A stretch of DNA of 20,764 bases, from NCBI GenBank assembly GCA_002319925.1, contig DCFP01000161.1:1-20764 (forward strand), written 5' to 3'. The notes under the pieces are model-generated. The model was not told where the DNA came from. It worked only from the letters and a program-made list of their open reading frames with translations, and did no database searches. How positions within the stretch are numbered: position 1 is the first letter of the stretch; the number at the start of each line of letters is the position of its first letter. Source of the stretch: Holophagaceae bacterium UBA1801 (GTDB lineage Bacteria; Acidobacteriota; Holophagae; Holophagales; Holophagaceae). Below are positions 1 to 6,168 of this stretch, piece by piece. Both the position numbers and the translations under genes were made by a program.

Positions 1-626
1 AGGCCGAGGCCGTCGGTCAGCATGCCGGTGATGGTGCCCGTGCGGTAGCCCAGCTGCATGGCCTCGCCATAGGAACGCTTGGCGGCGGCAGCGACGCGCA
101 GGTTGCCCTGGGTGGCCAGGCGCATGCCCACGAAGCCCACGAGCCAACTGAAGATGGAGCCCATTAGGAAGGCGGCGGAGCGACCGTAGCGGAAGGCATT
201 CACGTTGCCCGTGTAGGTCACGGCCAGGAGGATCGTAATGATGACGATGAGGGGACCGATCTTGGTGAACTGGGCCTTGAGATAGGCGTTGGCGCCCTCT
301 CTCACGGCGGCGGCGATCTCCTGCATCTTCTTGGTGCCCTGCTCGGCGGCCCTGACCTGCTTCACCAGCATCAAGGCGTACACGAGACCGGCCACGGCGA
401 TGGCGAGCACCACGATGAGCGCCGTGCGCTCCAAGGCGTTGAAGCCGAAGCCGTCCTGGAAGGGCGAGAAGAAGGTGAAGGGCTCACTGCTTCCTTCCGC
501 GCCGGAACCATGGCTCATCACCGGCTTGAAGGCGAAAGCCGCCCCGAAGAAGGCCAGCATGAACAGCAGGTATATCCTGCGTTTCAGTGGCGAGTTAAGG
601 AGTCGGTCGGTCCACCTGCGTAGCAT
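1..626 (-). CDS. hppA: Membrane-bound ion-translocating pyrophosphatase, N-terminal part (cut by window edge)
   Basis: Reading the minus strand from the ATG at 626-624 gives about 208 residues with no stop before the window edge. Membrane pyrophosphatases hydrolyse PPi and pump H+ or Na+ across the cytoplasmic membrane. Seen here: a basic N-terminus, a first hydrophobic segment (about residues 19-33), a second (about 70-90), then the family-typical stretch EIAAAVREGANAYLKAQF followed by further hydrophobic helices and the start of the loop LGYRTGTITGMLTDGLGL. A Shine-Dalgarno GAGGAG lies 5 nt upstream of the ATG. The catalytic DxxxD motifs and the residue deciding K+ dependence lie outside the window, so H+ versus Na+ specificity cannot be assigned. 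It has a good promoter of its own at 727-754 and appears to begin its transcription unit. The family call is confident; the ion is open. Confidence 0.9.
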   Translation of the reverse strand, partial: MLRRWTDRLLNSPLKRRIYLLFMLAFFGAAFAFKPVMSHGSGAEGSSEPFTFFSPFQDGFGFNALERTALIVVLAIAVAGLVYALMLVKQVRAAEQGTKKMQEIAAAVREGANAYLKAQFTKIGPLIVIITILLAVTYTGNVNAFRYGRSAAFLMGSIFSWLVGFVGMRLATQGNLRVAAAAKRSYGEAMQLGYRTGTITGMLTDGLG

Positions 627-726
627 GAATGCTCCTCAAAAAAGTGGAAAAATAGCCGGTCAGGTTGTACCCAACATCATCCGGCATAAGGAGGGACGAG
701 CGAAAGACCAATTTCCCAGTGATACC

Positions 727-754
727 AGCCTAGCAAATCGTCTCGGAAAGTCAA
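727..754 (-). promoter_or_regulatory. Putative sigma-70 promoter of the pyrophosphatase gene
   Basis: On the minus strand TTGACT (754-749) is followed after 16 nt by TAGGCT (732-727), about 100 nt upstream of the pyrophosphatase ATG. The -35 matches the consensus at five of six positions; the -10 is weaker. The region is clearly A+T-richer than the genes around it. Found by eye only. Confidence 0.4.
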
Positions 755-865
755 AAAAAATTTGCCTCGTGTAAAAGACAAGTTACCGAAGGCCTGGGCT
801 GCTTGGGGCTGGAGCCAGTGTACAGCAAGCCCGGACAAGATTCGCAAATGAGTCCATTTCAAATT

Positions 866-936
866 CGAAGTTCCCAAGACCCGCATGGAATCTCGGTTCT
901 GGCAACTGAACTTGTCATTTCGCGATTGGGAATTCG
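866..936. repeat. Imperfect inverted repeat with long spacer
   Basis: The 12 bases at 866-877 (CGAAGTTCCCAA) are the reverse complement of the 11 at 926-936 (TTGGGAATTCG) apart from one extra G, separated by 48 nt. No U-tract follows, so it does not look like a terminator. It could be a widely spaced operator pair or a decayed mobile-element end. Confidence 0.35.
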
Positions 937-1071
937 GGATGACTTTTTACAAAATGAAGGAAATGTATTTTTATTTTTGTTCGTTTGGTAAATGTCTACG
1001 AGGCTTGACATAGCGACAGGGAACCTTGCCCGACTAAACTGGGTACGGCCCGTTGCCCTGGAAGGAATCCC

Positions 1072-1467
1072 ATGTCGCGACCTTGTCCCTGCACCTCCAA
1101 GAAGACCTTCGACAAATGCTGCGAGCCTTACCTCAGCGGGAAGAAACAGCCGGAAACCCCGGAAAAGCTCATGCGCAGCCGTTTTTCGGCCTACGCGACC
1201 CGGAAAGTCGACTACCTCATCCATACCACTGCCGAAGAAGAGCGCGGCAAGATCGACCGGGAGGAACTCGAAAGCTACTGCCGCACCATCTCCTGCATCT
1301 CGCTGAAAGTGGTGAAGGCCGAAGGCGGTGGACCCGAGGATGAGACGGGCACGGTGCTCTTCTATGCCAGTCTCCAGCTCAACGGCAAGCGTATGCTCCA
1401 CAAGGAGCTGAGTCGCTTCAAGCGCGAAGAAGGGCGCTGGGTCTACGTCGACGGGGACACCAACTAG
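1072..1467 (+). CDS. YchJ-like SEC-C motif protein (UPF0225)
   Basis: A 131-residue protein opening with the SEC-C type zinc-binding signature: Cys5 and Cys7 in SRPCPC, then Cys16 and Cys17 in KCCEPY, the arrangement at the N-terminus of the YchJ/UPF0225 family. The segment PEKLMRSRFSAYATRKVDYL that follows is characteristic of the family, as is the small NTF2-like alpha/beta domain ending in RWVYVDGD. The cellular role of the family is not established; the SEC-C motif binds Zn and in SecA mediates protein contacts. The start is fixed by GGAAGGA (1060-1066) five bases before the ATG. The length matches the short single-SEC-C form of the family. It appears monocistronic and is convergent with the nitrilase-like gene 37 bp downstream; no clear terminator is visible between them. 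Confidence 0.88.
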   Translation: MSRPCPCTSKKTFDKCCEPYLSGKKQPETPEKLMRSRFSAYATRKVDYLIHTTAEEERGKIDREELESYCRTISCISLKVVKAEGGGPEDETGTVLFYASLQLNGKRMLHKELSRFKREEGRWVYVDGDTN

Positions 1468-1504
1468 TTCGCGGTTCGGCTTTGGCGCGGGCATTCCCAT
1501 CCCC

Positions 1505-2359
1505 TCAACGGGGCTTCGCATCTGCTCTTTCCCGGACCTCCTGCACCATCGCCTCCCAGTGCTTGGCCAGGAAGGGTGGGTGCTTCATGCTGTCGAGCAC
1601 GTAGGAGCGGTCCGCCCGATCCAGATCCAGGACCGCCGTGATCATCTCCTCCTGGTAGAAGCCCGCTTCCGCCAAGGGTAATCCGTTCGGCTCGCGGATG
1701 AAGGAACCACCGCTGGAGGTCTGCTTCCCATCGGGGGATTGGCCGATGGTGTTGGCCACGCAATGAAAGATCTTCGAGTTCGGTCCGATGGGTTGCTGCG
1801 CGCGGCCCGAGGTGCGCTTCCAGCTGACCGCTTCGATCTCGTCGGAGCTGCAGGAAGGATGGAAAAGGATCTGTGCGCCCGCCATGGCCGGGATCCGGTA
1901 GAGCTCGGGATGACGGCCGTCCCGGCAGATCACGAGGGTACAGAGAATCCCGTCGATCTCGAAGAGGGCGAGCTTGTCGCCGCCCCGGCAGTATTTCGCT
2001 TCGTCCGTGCCGGCCATGTTCACCTTTGCGTACTCGTGCACGACCTCACCCCTCGGATTGATGACATGGGCCAGGTTGAGAAATCGGTCATCCGTTTTCC
2101 GCAGGGTTCCTACGATGGCCCAGATGTTGGCGTCGGCGGCGGCTTTGCAGGTAACGGCCAAGGCTTCGTCAATCCGGGGCTGGGCGAGTTCAACGGCATA
2201 AGGGAAGTAGTAGCCGGTCAGATTCGTCTCGGGGAAGAGCACGACGCGGCTGCCCTCCGATGCTGCCCTGCGGATGTAGTGCAGGGTCCGCTCCACGTTG
2301 AACTCGATGGTCTTCGCCCAGTGCATCTGGACGCTGGAAACCTGAATCGCCTTGCCCAT
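1505..2359 (-). CDS. Nitrilase-superfamily carbon-nitrogen hydrolase
   Basis: About 284 residues from the ATG at 2359-2357. The superfamily hydrolyses non-peptide C-N bonds (amides, nitriles, N-carbamoyl compounds) with a Glu-Lys-Cys triad, all visible: Glu44 in FPETNLTGY, Lys112 in YAKVNM, and the nucleophile Cys145 in LVICRDGRHPE. Upstream in-frame ATGs (to 2419) exist, but translation there would run through the repeat-rich control region. The chosen Met is followed by the usual first strand (KAIQVSSVQM) and preceded by a G-rich possible ribosome site. Substrate cannot be read from sequence. CRDGRHPE resembles aliphatic amidase/N-carbamoyl hydrolase types rather than true aromatic nitrilases, but that is weak. 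It lies 107 bp downstream of the pyrD-SDR pair on the same strand and may have its own control. Confidence 0.85.
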   Translation of the reverse strand: MGKAIQVSSVQMHWAKTIEFNVERTLHYIRRAASEGSRVVLFPETNLTGYYFPYAVELAQPRIDEALAVTCKAAADANIWAIVGTLRKTDDRFLNLAHVINPRGEVVHEYAKVNMAGTDEAKYCRGGDKLALFEIDGILCTLVICRDGRHPELYRIPAMAGAQILFHPSCSSDEIEAVSWKRTSGRAQQPIGPNSKIFHCVANTIGQSPDGKQTSSGGSFIREPNGLPLAEAGFYQEEMITAVLDLDRADRSYVLDSMKHPPFLAKHWEAMVQEVRERADAKPR

Positions 2360-2378
2360 TCCCGCCCCCCAATTGCTT

Positions 2379-2417
2379 GATACCACATTGTTATGACAAA
2401 AATACCACAATGATACC
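2379..2417. promoter_or_regulatory. Direct-repeat operator-like region upstream of the nitrilase-like gene
   Basis: On the plus strand GATACCACATTG (2379-2390) recurs as AATACCACAATG (2401-2412), exactly 22 bp apart or about two helical turns, and is followed at once by another GATACC (2412-2417). On the coding (minus) strand these read as TGGTAT half-sites. The stretch is A+T-rich and lies 20-58 bp upstream of the chosen ATG, where a regulator would overlap a promoter. Phased direct repeats of this size suggest a protein-binding site; the regulator is unknown. Confidence 0.4.
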
Positions 2418-2466
2418 AATCACGGGAGATGGATTTTGGACGATTTCCTTTCAATGGCGAGACTTG

Positions 2467-3156
2467 CTAGAAATTCGACTCGCACATGGGCCGGAACACG
2501 AGGTCGTGGATCACCGCGTCCTCCGGCGCAAAGAACACATCCGCGATGAGTCTCCCCGCGGTTTCGGGCCGCAGGTAGTCGGGCCGCGGGTAGGGCCGGA
2601 CGTCCGTGTCCACGCCGCCGGGATACACAGCGGTGACCTTGACGCCGAAGGGGCGCATCTCCTTGATGAGTACCTTGGTCAGGCCCTGGAACCCGGTCTT
2701 CATCGCGGTGTAGATGCCCAGGTTCTCGTTGGCGAACAGGACGCAGGTGGTGAGCACGTTCACGATGTGGCCGCTGCCGCGGGCCTGCATGTCCCGTCCG
2801 GCTTCGCGGCAGAGGAGGAACGGCGCGCGGAGCAGGACGGCGTACTGGTCTTCGAACTCCTCCAGGCTCGCTTCCACCAGCGGGGACTTGCGATAGAACC
2901 CTGCGTTGTTCACCAGGATGTCCGGGGCCGATCCGAGGTGAGTTTTGGCTTCTTCGTAGAGGCTCAGCACCTCCTCGGTCCGCGAGAGATCACGAACCGA
3001 TATGCCACATCCCGTTTCGCGCTGGAGAGTTTCGAGCCGCGCCTGATCACGGCCCGTGGCGAACACTCGGACCCCGCGCCGGAGCAGTTCCTGGGCCACG
3101 ACGAGCCCGATGCCACGGCTGGCTCCTGTCACCAATGCGGTTCTCGTTTCGCTCAT
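2467..3156 (-). CDS. Short-chain dehydrogenase/reductase (SDR), substrate unknown
   Basis: A 229-residue classical-length SDR and NAD(P)H-dependent oxidoreductase. Seen: the Rossmann glycine motif TGASRGIG (residues 10-17), NNAG (83-86), and the catalytic Tyr149 and Lys153 in YTAMK, followed by the YPGGVDTD segment in the usual PG position. The catalytic Ser, expected 13 residues before the Tyr, is Thr136 here (VLTTCV). Thr can sometimes serve, but this is non-standard. The start is the ATG at 3156-3154, which overlaps the pyrD stop (ATGA), with a GGAG-type ribosome site inside the end of pyrD. A longer open frame reaching to 4077 is an artefact of reading across pyrD. Coupling to pyrD does not by itself imply a role in pyrimidine synthesis. 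Confidence 0.85.
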   Translation of the reverse strand: MSETRTALVTGASRGIGLVVAQELLRRGVRVFATGRDQARLETLQRETGCGISVRDLSRTEEVLSLYEEAKTHLGSAPDILVNNAGFYRKSPLVEASLEEFEDQYAVLLRAPFLLCREAGRDMQARGSGHIVNVLTTCVLFANENLGIYTAMKTGFQGLTKVLIKEMRPFGVKVTAVYPGGVDTDVRPYPRPDYLRPETAGRLIADVFFAPEDAVIHDLVFRPMCESNF

Positions 3157-4211
3157 CGAGCACTCCGTGTTTCTGCCAGGGCGTGGTTGATCCGGCCGAT
3201 CAGCATCGGTCCTTCGAAGATGAGCGAGGAATAGATCTGCACGAGGGCTGCGCCATCGTTCAGGGCGAGGGTGGCGTCCTCGGCGGAGCTGATGCCGCCA
3301 CAAGCCATGAACGCGATCTCCTTGGGCAGCCGCTTCAGAATCCGGCGCTGCACTTCCCTGGATTTCAGTTTTAAACCTCGGCCGGACAATCCACCGTCGC
3401 CCCAACTTTCCACCTTGGCGCGGTTGAGCTCCGAGACGATGCCCCGGTCCAGCGTCGTGTTGGTGGCCACGATGCCAGAGATCCCGCAGGAAACGACCAC
3501 GTCCACGATCGCATCCAGTTCGTCGAAGGGGAGGTCCGGCGCCAGCTTGACGAAGAGAGGCTGGTGCTCCAATCCCATCTCCTTCCGGACGCCGAGCATG
3601 CCGTTCAGCAGTGGTCTCAGCGCTTCCGGGGCCTGTAGGCGCCGCAGCCCGGGGGTGTTCGGCGACGAGATGTTCAGGGTCATGAAATCCACCAGCGGCG
3701 CGATGAGGCGGTAGGCGGCGCGGTAGTCGTCCAGGGCTTTCTCCTCGGGCGTGACTTTGTTCTTCCCGATGTTTCCACCTATTGTCAGACCTGAAGGGCG
3801 CTGCCGCAGGCGGTGCGCCACGGCTAGTGCGCCTTCCGAATTGAAGCCCATCCGGTTGAGGATCAGGTGCTCCTCGGGGAGCCTGAAGAGACGCGGTTTC
3901 GGATTTCCCGGCTGCGGCTCGGGCGTCACCGCCCCGATCTCCACGAAACCGAAACCCATGGCCTTCCACACCTCCCGGCGTTCCGCGCCTTTGTCGAGAC
4001 CTGCCGCTAATCCGATGGGCGAGGGGAAGGTCAGGCCGCAGACCTTTTTTACGAGGTGTTTCGGCGGCCGGCCACAAAGCGCCGCCATGAGTGACATCAT
4101 GCCCGGGATGGGCTGGACCATTTTCCCCGCGGCAAAGGCCAAGGTGTGGGCAGTTTCGGGCTGGAACTTGAAGAGCAGGGGACGGGCGAGGCGATACGGA
4201 TCGAAAGGCAT
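3153..4211 (-). CDS. pyrD: Dihydroorotate dehydrogenase, class 2 (quinone-dependent)
   Basis: A 352-residue protein catalysing oxidation of dihydroorotate to orotate, the fourth step of UMP synthesis, passing electrons to membrane quinone. Class 2 features: an N-terminal helical extension (YRLARPLLFKFQPETAH) thought to form the quinone/membrane entry, the FMN-site motif GLAAGLDKGAE, the motif ILNRMGFNSEGA, and NISSPNTPGLR with the active-site Ser typical of class 2 (class 1 has Cys). VKLAPDL, ATNTTLDR, GGLSGRGLK and ACGGISS complete the barrel. The start is the ATG at 4211-4209, with GGGGAA eight bases upstream; an earlier in-frame ATG at 4331 would add 40 residues unlike the family. It leads a minus-strand unit with the SDR gene (4-bp overlap). 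Confidence 0.95.
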   Translation of the reverse strand: MPFDPYRLARPLLFKFQPETAHTLAFAAGKMVQPIPGMMSLMAALCGRPPKHLVKKVCGLTFPSPIGLAAGLDKGAERREVWKAMGFGFVEIGAVTPEPQPGNPKPRLFRLPEEHLILNRMGFNSEGALAVAHRLRQRPSGLTIGGNIGKNKVTPEEKALDDYRAAYRLIAPLVDFMTLNISSPNTPGLRRLQAPEALRPLLNGMLGVRKEMGLEHQPLFVKLAPDLPFDELDAIVDVVVSCGISGIVATNTTLDRGIVSELNRAKVESWGDGGLSGRGLKLKSREVQRRILKRLPKEIAFMACGGISSAEDATLALNDGAALVQIYSSLIFEGPMLIGRINHALAETRSAR

Positions 4212-4218
4212 GGCGGCG

Positions 4219-4230
4219 TTCCCCGGGGAA
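4219..4230. repeat. Perfect 12-bp palindrome covering the pyrD ribosome-binding site
   Basis: TTCCCCGGGGAA at 4219-4230 is a perfect palindrome with no spacer, lying eight bases upstream of the pyrD ATG. Its GGGGAA half serves as the Shine-Dalgarno on the minus strand. It could be a dyad operator or simply a chance G+C palindrome. Confidence 0.3.
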
Positions 4231-4311
4231 ACTGGTCTCAATGAATCCACTCCATTGTGACCGGCGGCGCCCATCCCGGGAAAGGGGGCCGGATGGCCAG
4301 CACTGCCGTTA

Positions 4312-4363
4312 GGAGCCGCGTCAAATATCAACTACGCGGTTCAGTTGAATTTGCTGCGGCTCC
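4312..4363. repeat. 52-nt two-tier hairpin element, copy 1
   Basis: The outer stem pairs GGAGCCGC (4312-4319) with GCGGCTCC (4356-4363), 8 perfect bp. Then comes a 3x3 internal loop (GTC with GCT). The inner stem pairs 4323-4332 with 4344-4352, 9 bp with A4327 bulged, around an 11-nt loop. It lies between divergent pyrD and the FAD oxidoreductase gene, 35 bp before the latter's TTG. A second copy of the same architecture is at 18492-18542. It has no trailing T-tract, so it is not a standard intrinsic terminator. Confidence 0.6.
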
Positions 4364-4398
4364 CTATGCCGGTGGGTTGACGAACTGTCCGCACTATT

Positions 4399-6093
4399 TT
4401 GGCGCGACGGCTTATCCTTGAGCCCAGCCAGGAATCCATCACCGAGGCCGTCGTGCGCTACCTGATCTCCAACCTTCCCATCGACCTGGATCACGGGTCC
4501 AAAGCGCCCTCCGAATTGTTGGCGATGCTTTTGGGCGGGACTCCGGGCGGCTACAGGAATGCCGTGCTGGAGCGTAAAAGCCTGGACGCGAGGCACAAAA
4601 GCTCCATCCGCTTTCTCATGACCTTCAGCGCGGAAACGGATTTGGAGCTGAATGCCGTCCCCCTTCCTTCGGGCGCGAAAGTGGAGCCCGCTCCCGAGCC
4701 GATCTCCTGGTCAGTGGCGAAGGTGGAACGGAAACCCAGGGTCGTGATCGTGGGCACGGGCCCAGCCGGAACCTTCTGTGCCCTCCGATTGCTGGATTAC
4801 GGCATCACGCCCATCGTGCTGGAGCGCGGGCCTTCCATGGAGGAGCGGGTGCAGCGCGTGAATCGCCTTTGGCACGAGGGGGTCCTGGATCCCCGCGCCA
4901 ATGCACAGTTTGGCGAAGGCGGAGCCGGGACCTTCAGTGATGGCAAACTGACCACGCGCATCGGGCATCCCGCGATCCGGTACGTGCTGGAACAGTTCGT
5001 GCGTTTCGGCGCCGATCCCCAAGTGCTCGTGCTGGCCAAGCCCCATGTGGGCACGGACGTGATCCGAAAGTGCGTGGTGCTCATGCGCAAGGATGCGGAG
5101 GCCCGGGGCGCCGAGTACCGATTCATGACCCGTCTGTCGGAACTGCGCGTGAAGGACGTCGCCGTGTGCGCGGCTGTGCTCGAGGGTGGGGAGGAGATCC
5201 CCTGTGACGCAGTGGTACTGGCTCCGGGCCACTCCGCCCGGGACACCTTCGAGATGCTCCACGGCCTGGGCGTGGCCATGCGGCCCAAGGCCTTCGCCAT
5301 GGGCGTCCGCATCGAACACCCCCAGGCCTTCATCGACAAGGCCCAGTACGGCAGCCACATCAAGCACCCGAGCCTTCCGGCCGCCGACTACAAGCTGGTG
5401 TGCAATCTGGGAGCCAATCGCGCAGCCTACAGTTTCTGCATGTGCCCCGGTGGACAGGTGATCCAGTGCGCCTCGGAGGAAGGCGGTGTGGTGGTGAACG
5501 GCATGAGCAACGCCAGGCGCGATTCGGGATTCGCCAACTCAGGACTCGTGGCCAAAGTGAACGTCACTGATTTTGAATCCGATCATCTGCTGGCGGGCTT
5601 GTATTTCCAGCGGAAATGGGAGCAAGCGGCGTTCCTCTCGGCGGGGAATACCTATGGTGCGCCTGCTCAATCGGCCCAGGATTTCCTGCGGGGCAAGGTT
5701 TCGGGGAGGCTCCCCCGCACGAGCTTCCAGCCCAGGGTGGTTCCGGCGGATCTGCGCCGCTGCCTTCCTTCCTTCGTCGCGGAGCAGCTGCTCGAGAGCA
5801 TGCCGGTGTTCGAGCGTCGGATCCGTGGATTTACCAGCAGCGAAGCGCTGATGCTGGGAATCGAAAGCCGGACCAGCAGCCCCGTGCAGATCCTGCGCGG
5901 CGAGGATGGCCAGAGCGTCACCCACGCAGGCTTGTACCCGTGCGGCGAAGGGGCTGGCTTTGCCGGTGGAATCACCAGCGCTGCCGTGGATGGCATCCGG
6001 GTGGCGGAATGGATAGCTCGTGGAGCTGGCGCACCCGTTTTTGGGCCTTTCGAACGCAAAATCAAGGCTGAGGACTGCGCAAACGGTTATTAG
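4399..6093 (+). CDS. FAD-dependent oxidoreductase (COG2509-like dehydrogenase)
   Basis: 564 residues. An N-terminal ~100-residue domain of the kind found on COG2509 'uncharacterised FAD-dependent dehydrogenases' precedes an FAD-binding Rossmann fold: GTGPAG (119-124) and the ribose-binding acidic residue in VLERG (Glu142). Next are the family-typical NAQFGEGGAGTFSDGKLTTR, the strand VVLAPGHSARDTF, and a C-terminal FAD contact YPCGEGAGFAGGITSAA. Substrate and physiological role of this family are not established. The start is unusual. An in-frame stop (4378-4380) lies just upstream and there is no ATG near the expected N-terminus, so TTG at 4399 is the best choice, without a convincing Shine-Dalgarno. 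It is transcribed divergently from pyrD, with hairpin copy 1 in its leader. Confidence 0.82.
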   Translation: MARRLILEPSQESITEAVVRYLISNLPIDLDHGSKAPSELLAMLLGGTPGGYRNAVLERKSLDARHKSSIRFLMTFSAETDLELNAVPLPSGAKVEPAPEPISWSVAKVERKPRVVIVGTGPAGTFCALRLLDYGITPIVLERGPSMEERVQRVNRLWHEGVLDPRANAQFGEGGAGTFSDGKLTTRIGHPAIRYVLEQFVRFGADPQVLVLAKPHVGTDVIRKCVVLMRKDAEARGAEYRFMTRLSELRVKDVAVCAAVLEGGEEIPCDAVVLAPGHSARDTFEMLHGLGVAMRPKAFAMGVRIEHPQAFIDKAQYGSHIKHPSLPAADYKLVCNLGANRAAYSFCMCPGGQVIQCASEEGGVVVNGMSNARRDSGFANSGLVAKVNVTDFESDHLLAGLYFQRKWEQAAFLSAGNTYGAPAQSAQDFLRGKVSGRLPRTSFQPRVVPADLRRCLPSFVAEQLLESMPVFERRIRGFTSSEALMLGIESRTSSPVQILRGEDGQSVTHAGLYPCGEGAGFAGGITSAAVDGIRVAEWIARGAGAPVFGPFERKIKAEDCANGY

Positions 6094-6097
6094 CCCT

Positions 6098-6125
6098 TTG
6101 ACTTGTATCGAGAATGATCCATATT
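6098..6125 (+). promoter_or_regulatory. Putative sigma-70 promoter of the two-gene signalling operon
   Basis: TTGACT (6098-6103), 16 nt, then CATATT (6120-6125), about 45 bp upstream of the ATG at 6169. The -35 matches at five of six positions, the -10 at four. The proposed -10 lies just inside the left arm of a perfect 8-bp inverted repeat (6112-6140). Confidence 0.4.
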
Positions 6126-6140
6126 CGATTGCGATCATTC
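6112..6140. repeat. 8-bp inverted repeat straddling the putative -10 element
   Basis: GAATGATC (6112-6119) and GATCATTC (6133-6140) are perfect reverse complements separated by 13 nt, and the proposed -10 hexamer starts in that spacer. Centre-to-centre spacing is 21 bp, two helical turns, as for a dimeric repressor. No T-tract follows, so a terminator for the preceding gene is less likely. Confidence 0.45.
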
Positions 6141-6168
6141 CCTCCGATTCCGCTATCCAGGTGACTTC

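Larger units (their letters stand above)
627..1071. other. 445-bp A+T-rich divergent intergenic region
   Basis: This gap separates the pyrophosphatase gene (minus) from the ychJ-like gene (plus). It holds the putative pyrophosphatase promoter (727-754), an imperfect inverted repeat (866-877 with 926-936), an A/T-rich stretch at about 941-990, and a perfect TTGACA at 1005-1010 for which I found no well-spaced -10. Small open frames crossing it on both strands have no ribosome site or recognisable motifs, and I do not regard them as genes. Confidence 0.5.

Noticed and set aside
1005..1040. TTGACA with TAAACT as a promoter for the ychJ-like gene
   Set aside because: The hexamers are 24 bp apart, too far for sigma-70.
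1497..1513. CCCC-TCAAC-GGGG as a terminator between the convergent genes
   Set aside because: The stem is only 4 bp, contains the nitrilase stop codon in its loop, and has no T-tract.
859..1521. Minus-strand open frame opposite the ychJ-like gene
   Set aside because: No ribosome site or known motifs; the plus-strand SEC-C protein explains the region.
3157..4077. Long minus-strand frame fused to the SDR
   Set aside because: It is a shadow of pyrD; the Rossmann fold begins at the ATG at 3156.
4312..4363. Hairpin copy 1 as an integron attC site
   Set aside because: No RYYYAAC/GTTRRRY core pair at the ends, no integrase or cassette array nearby.
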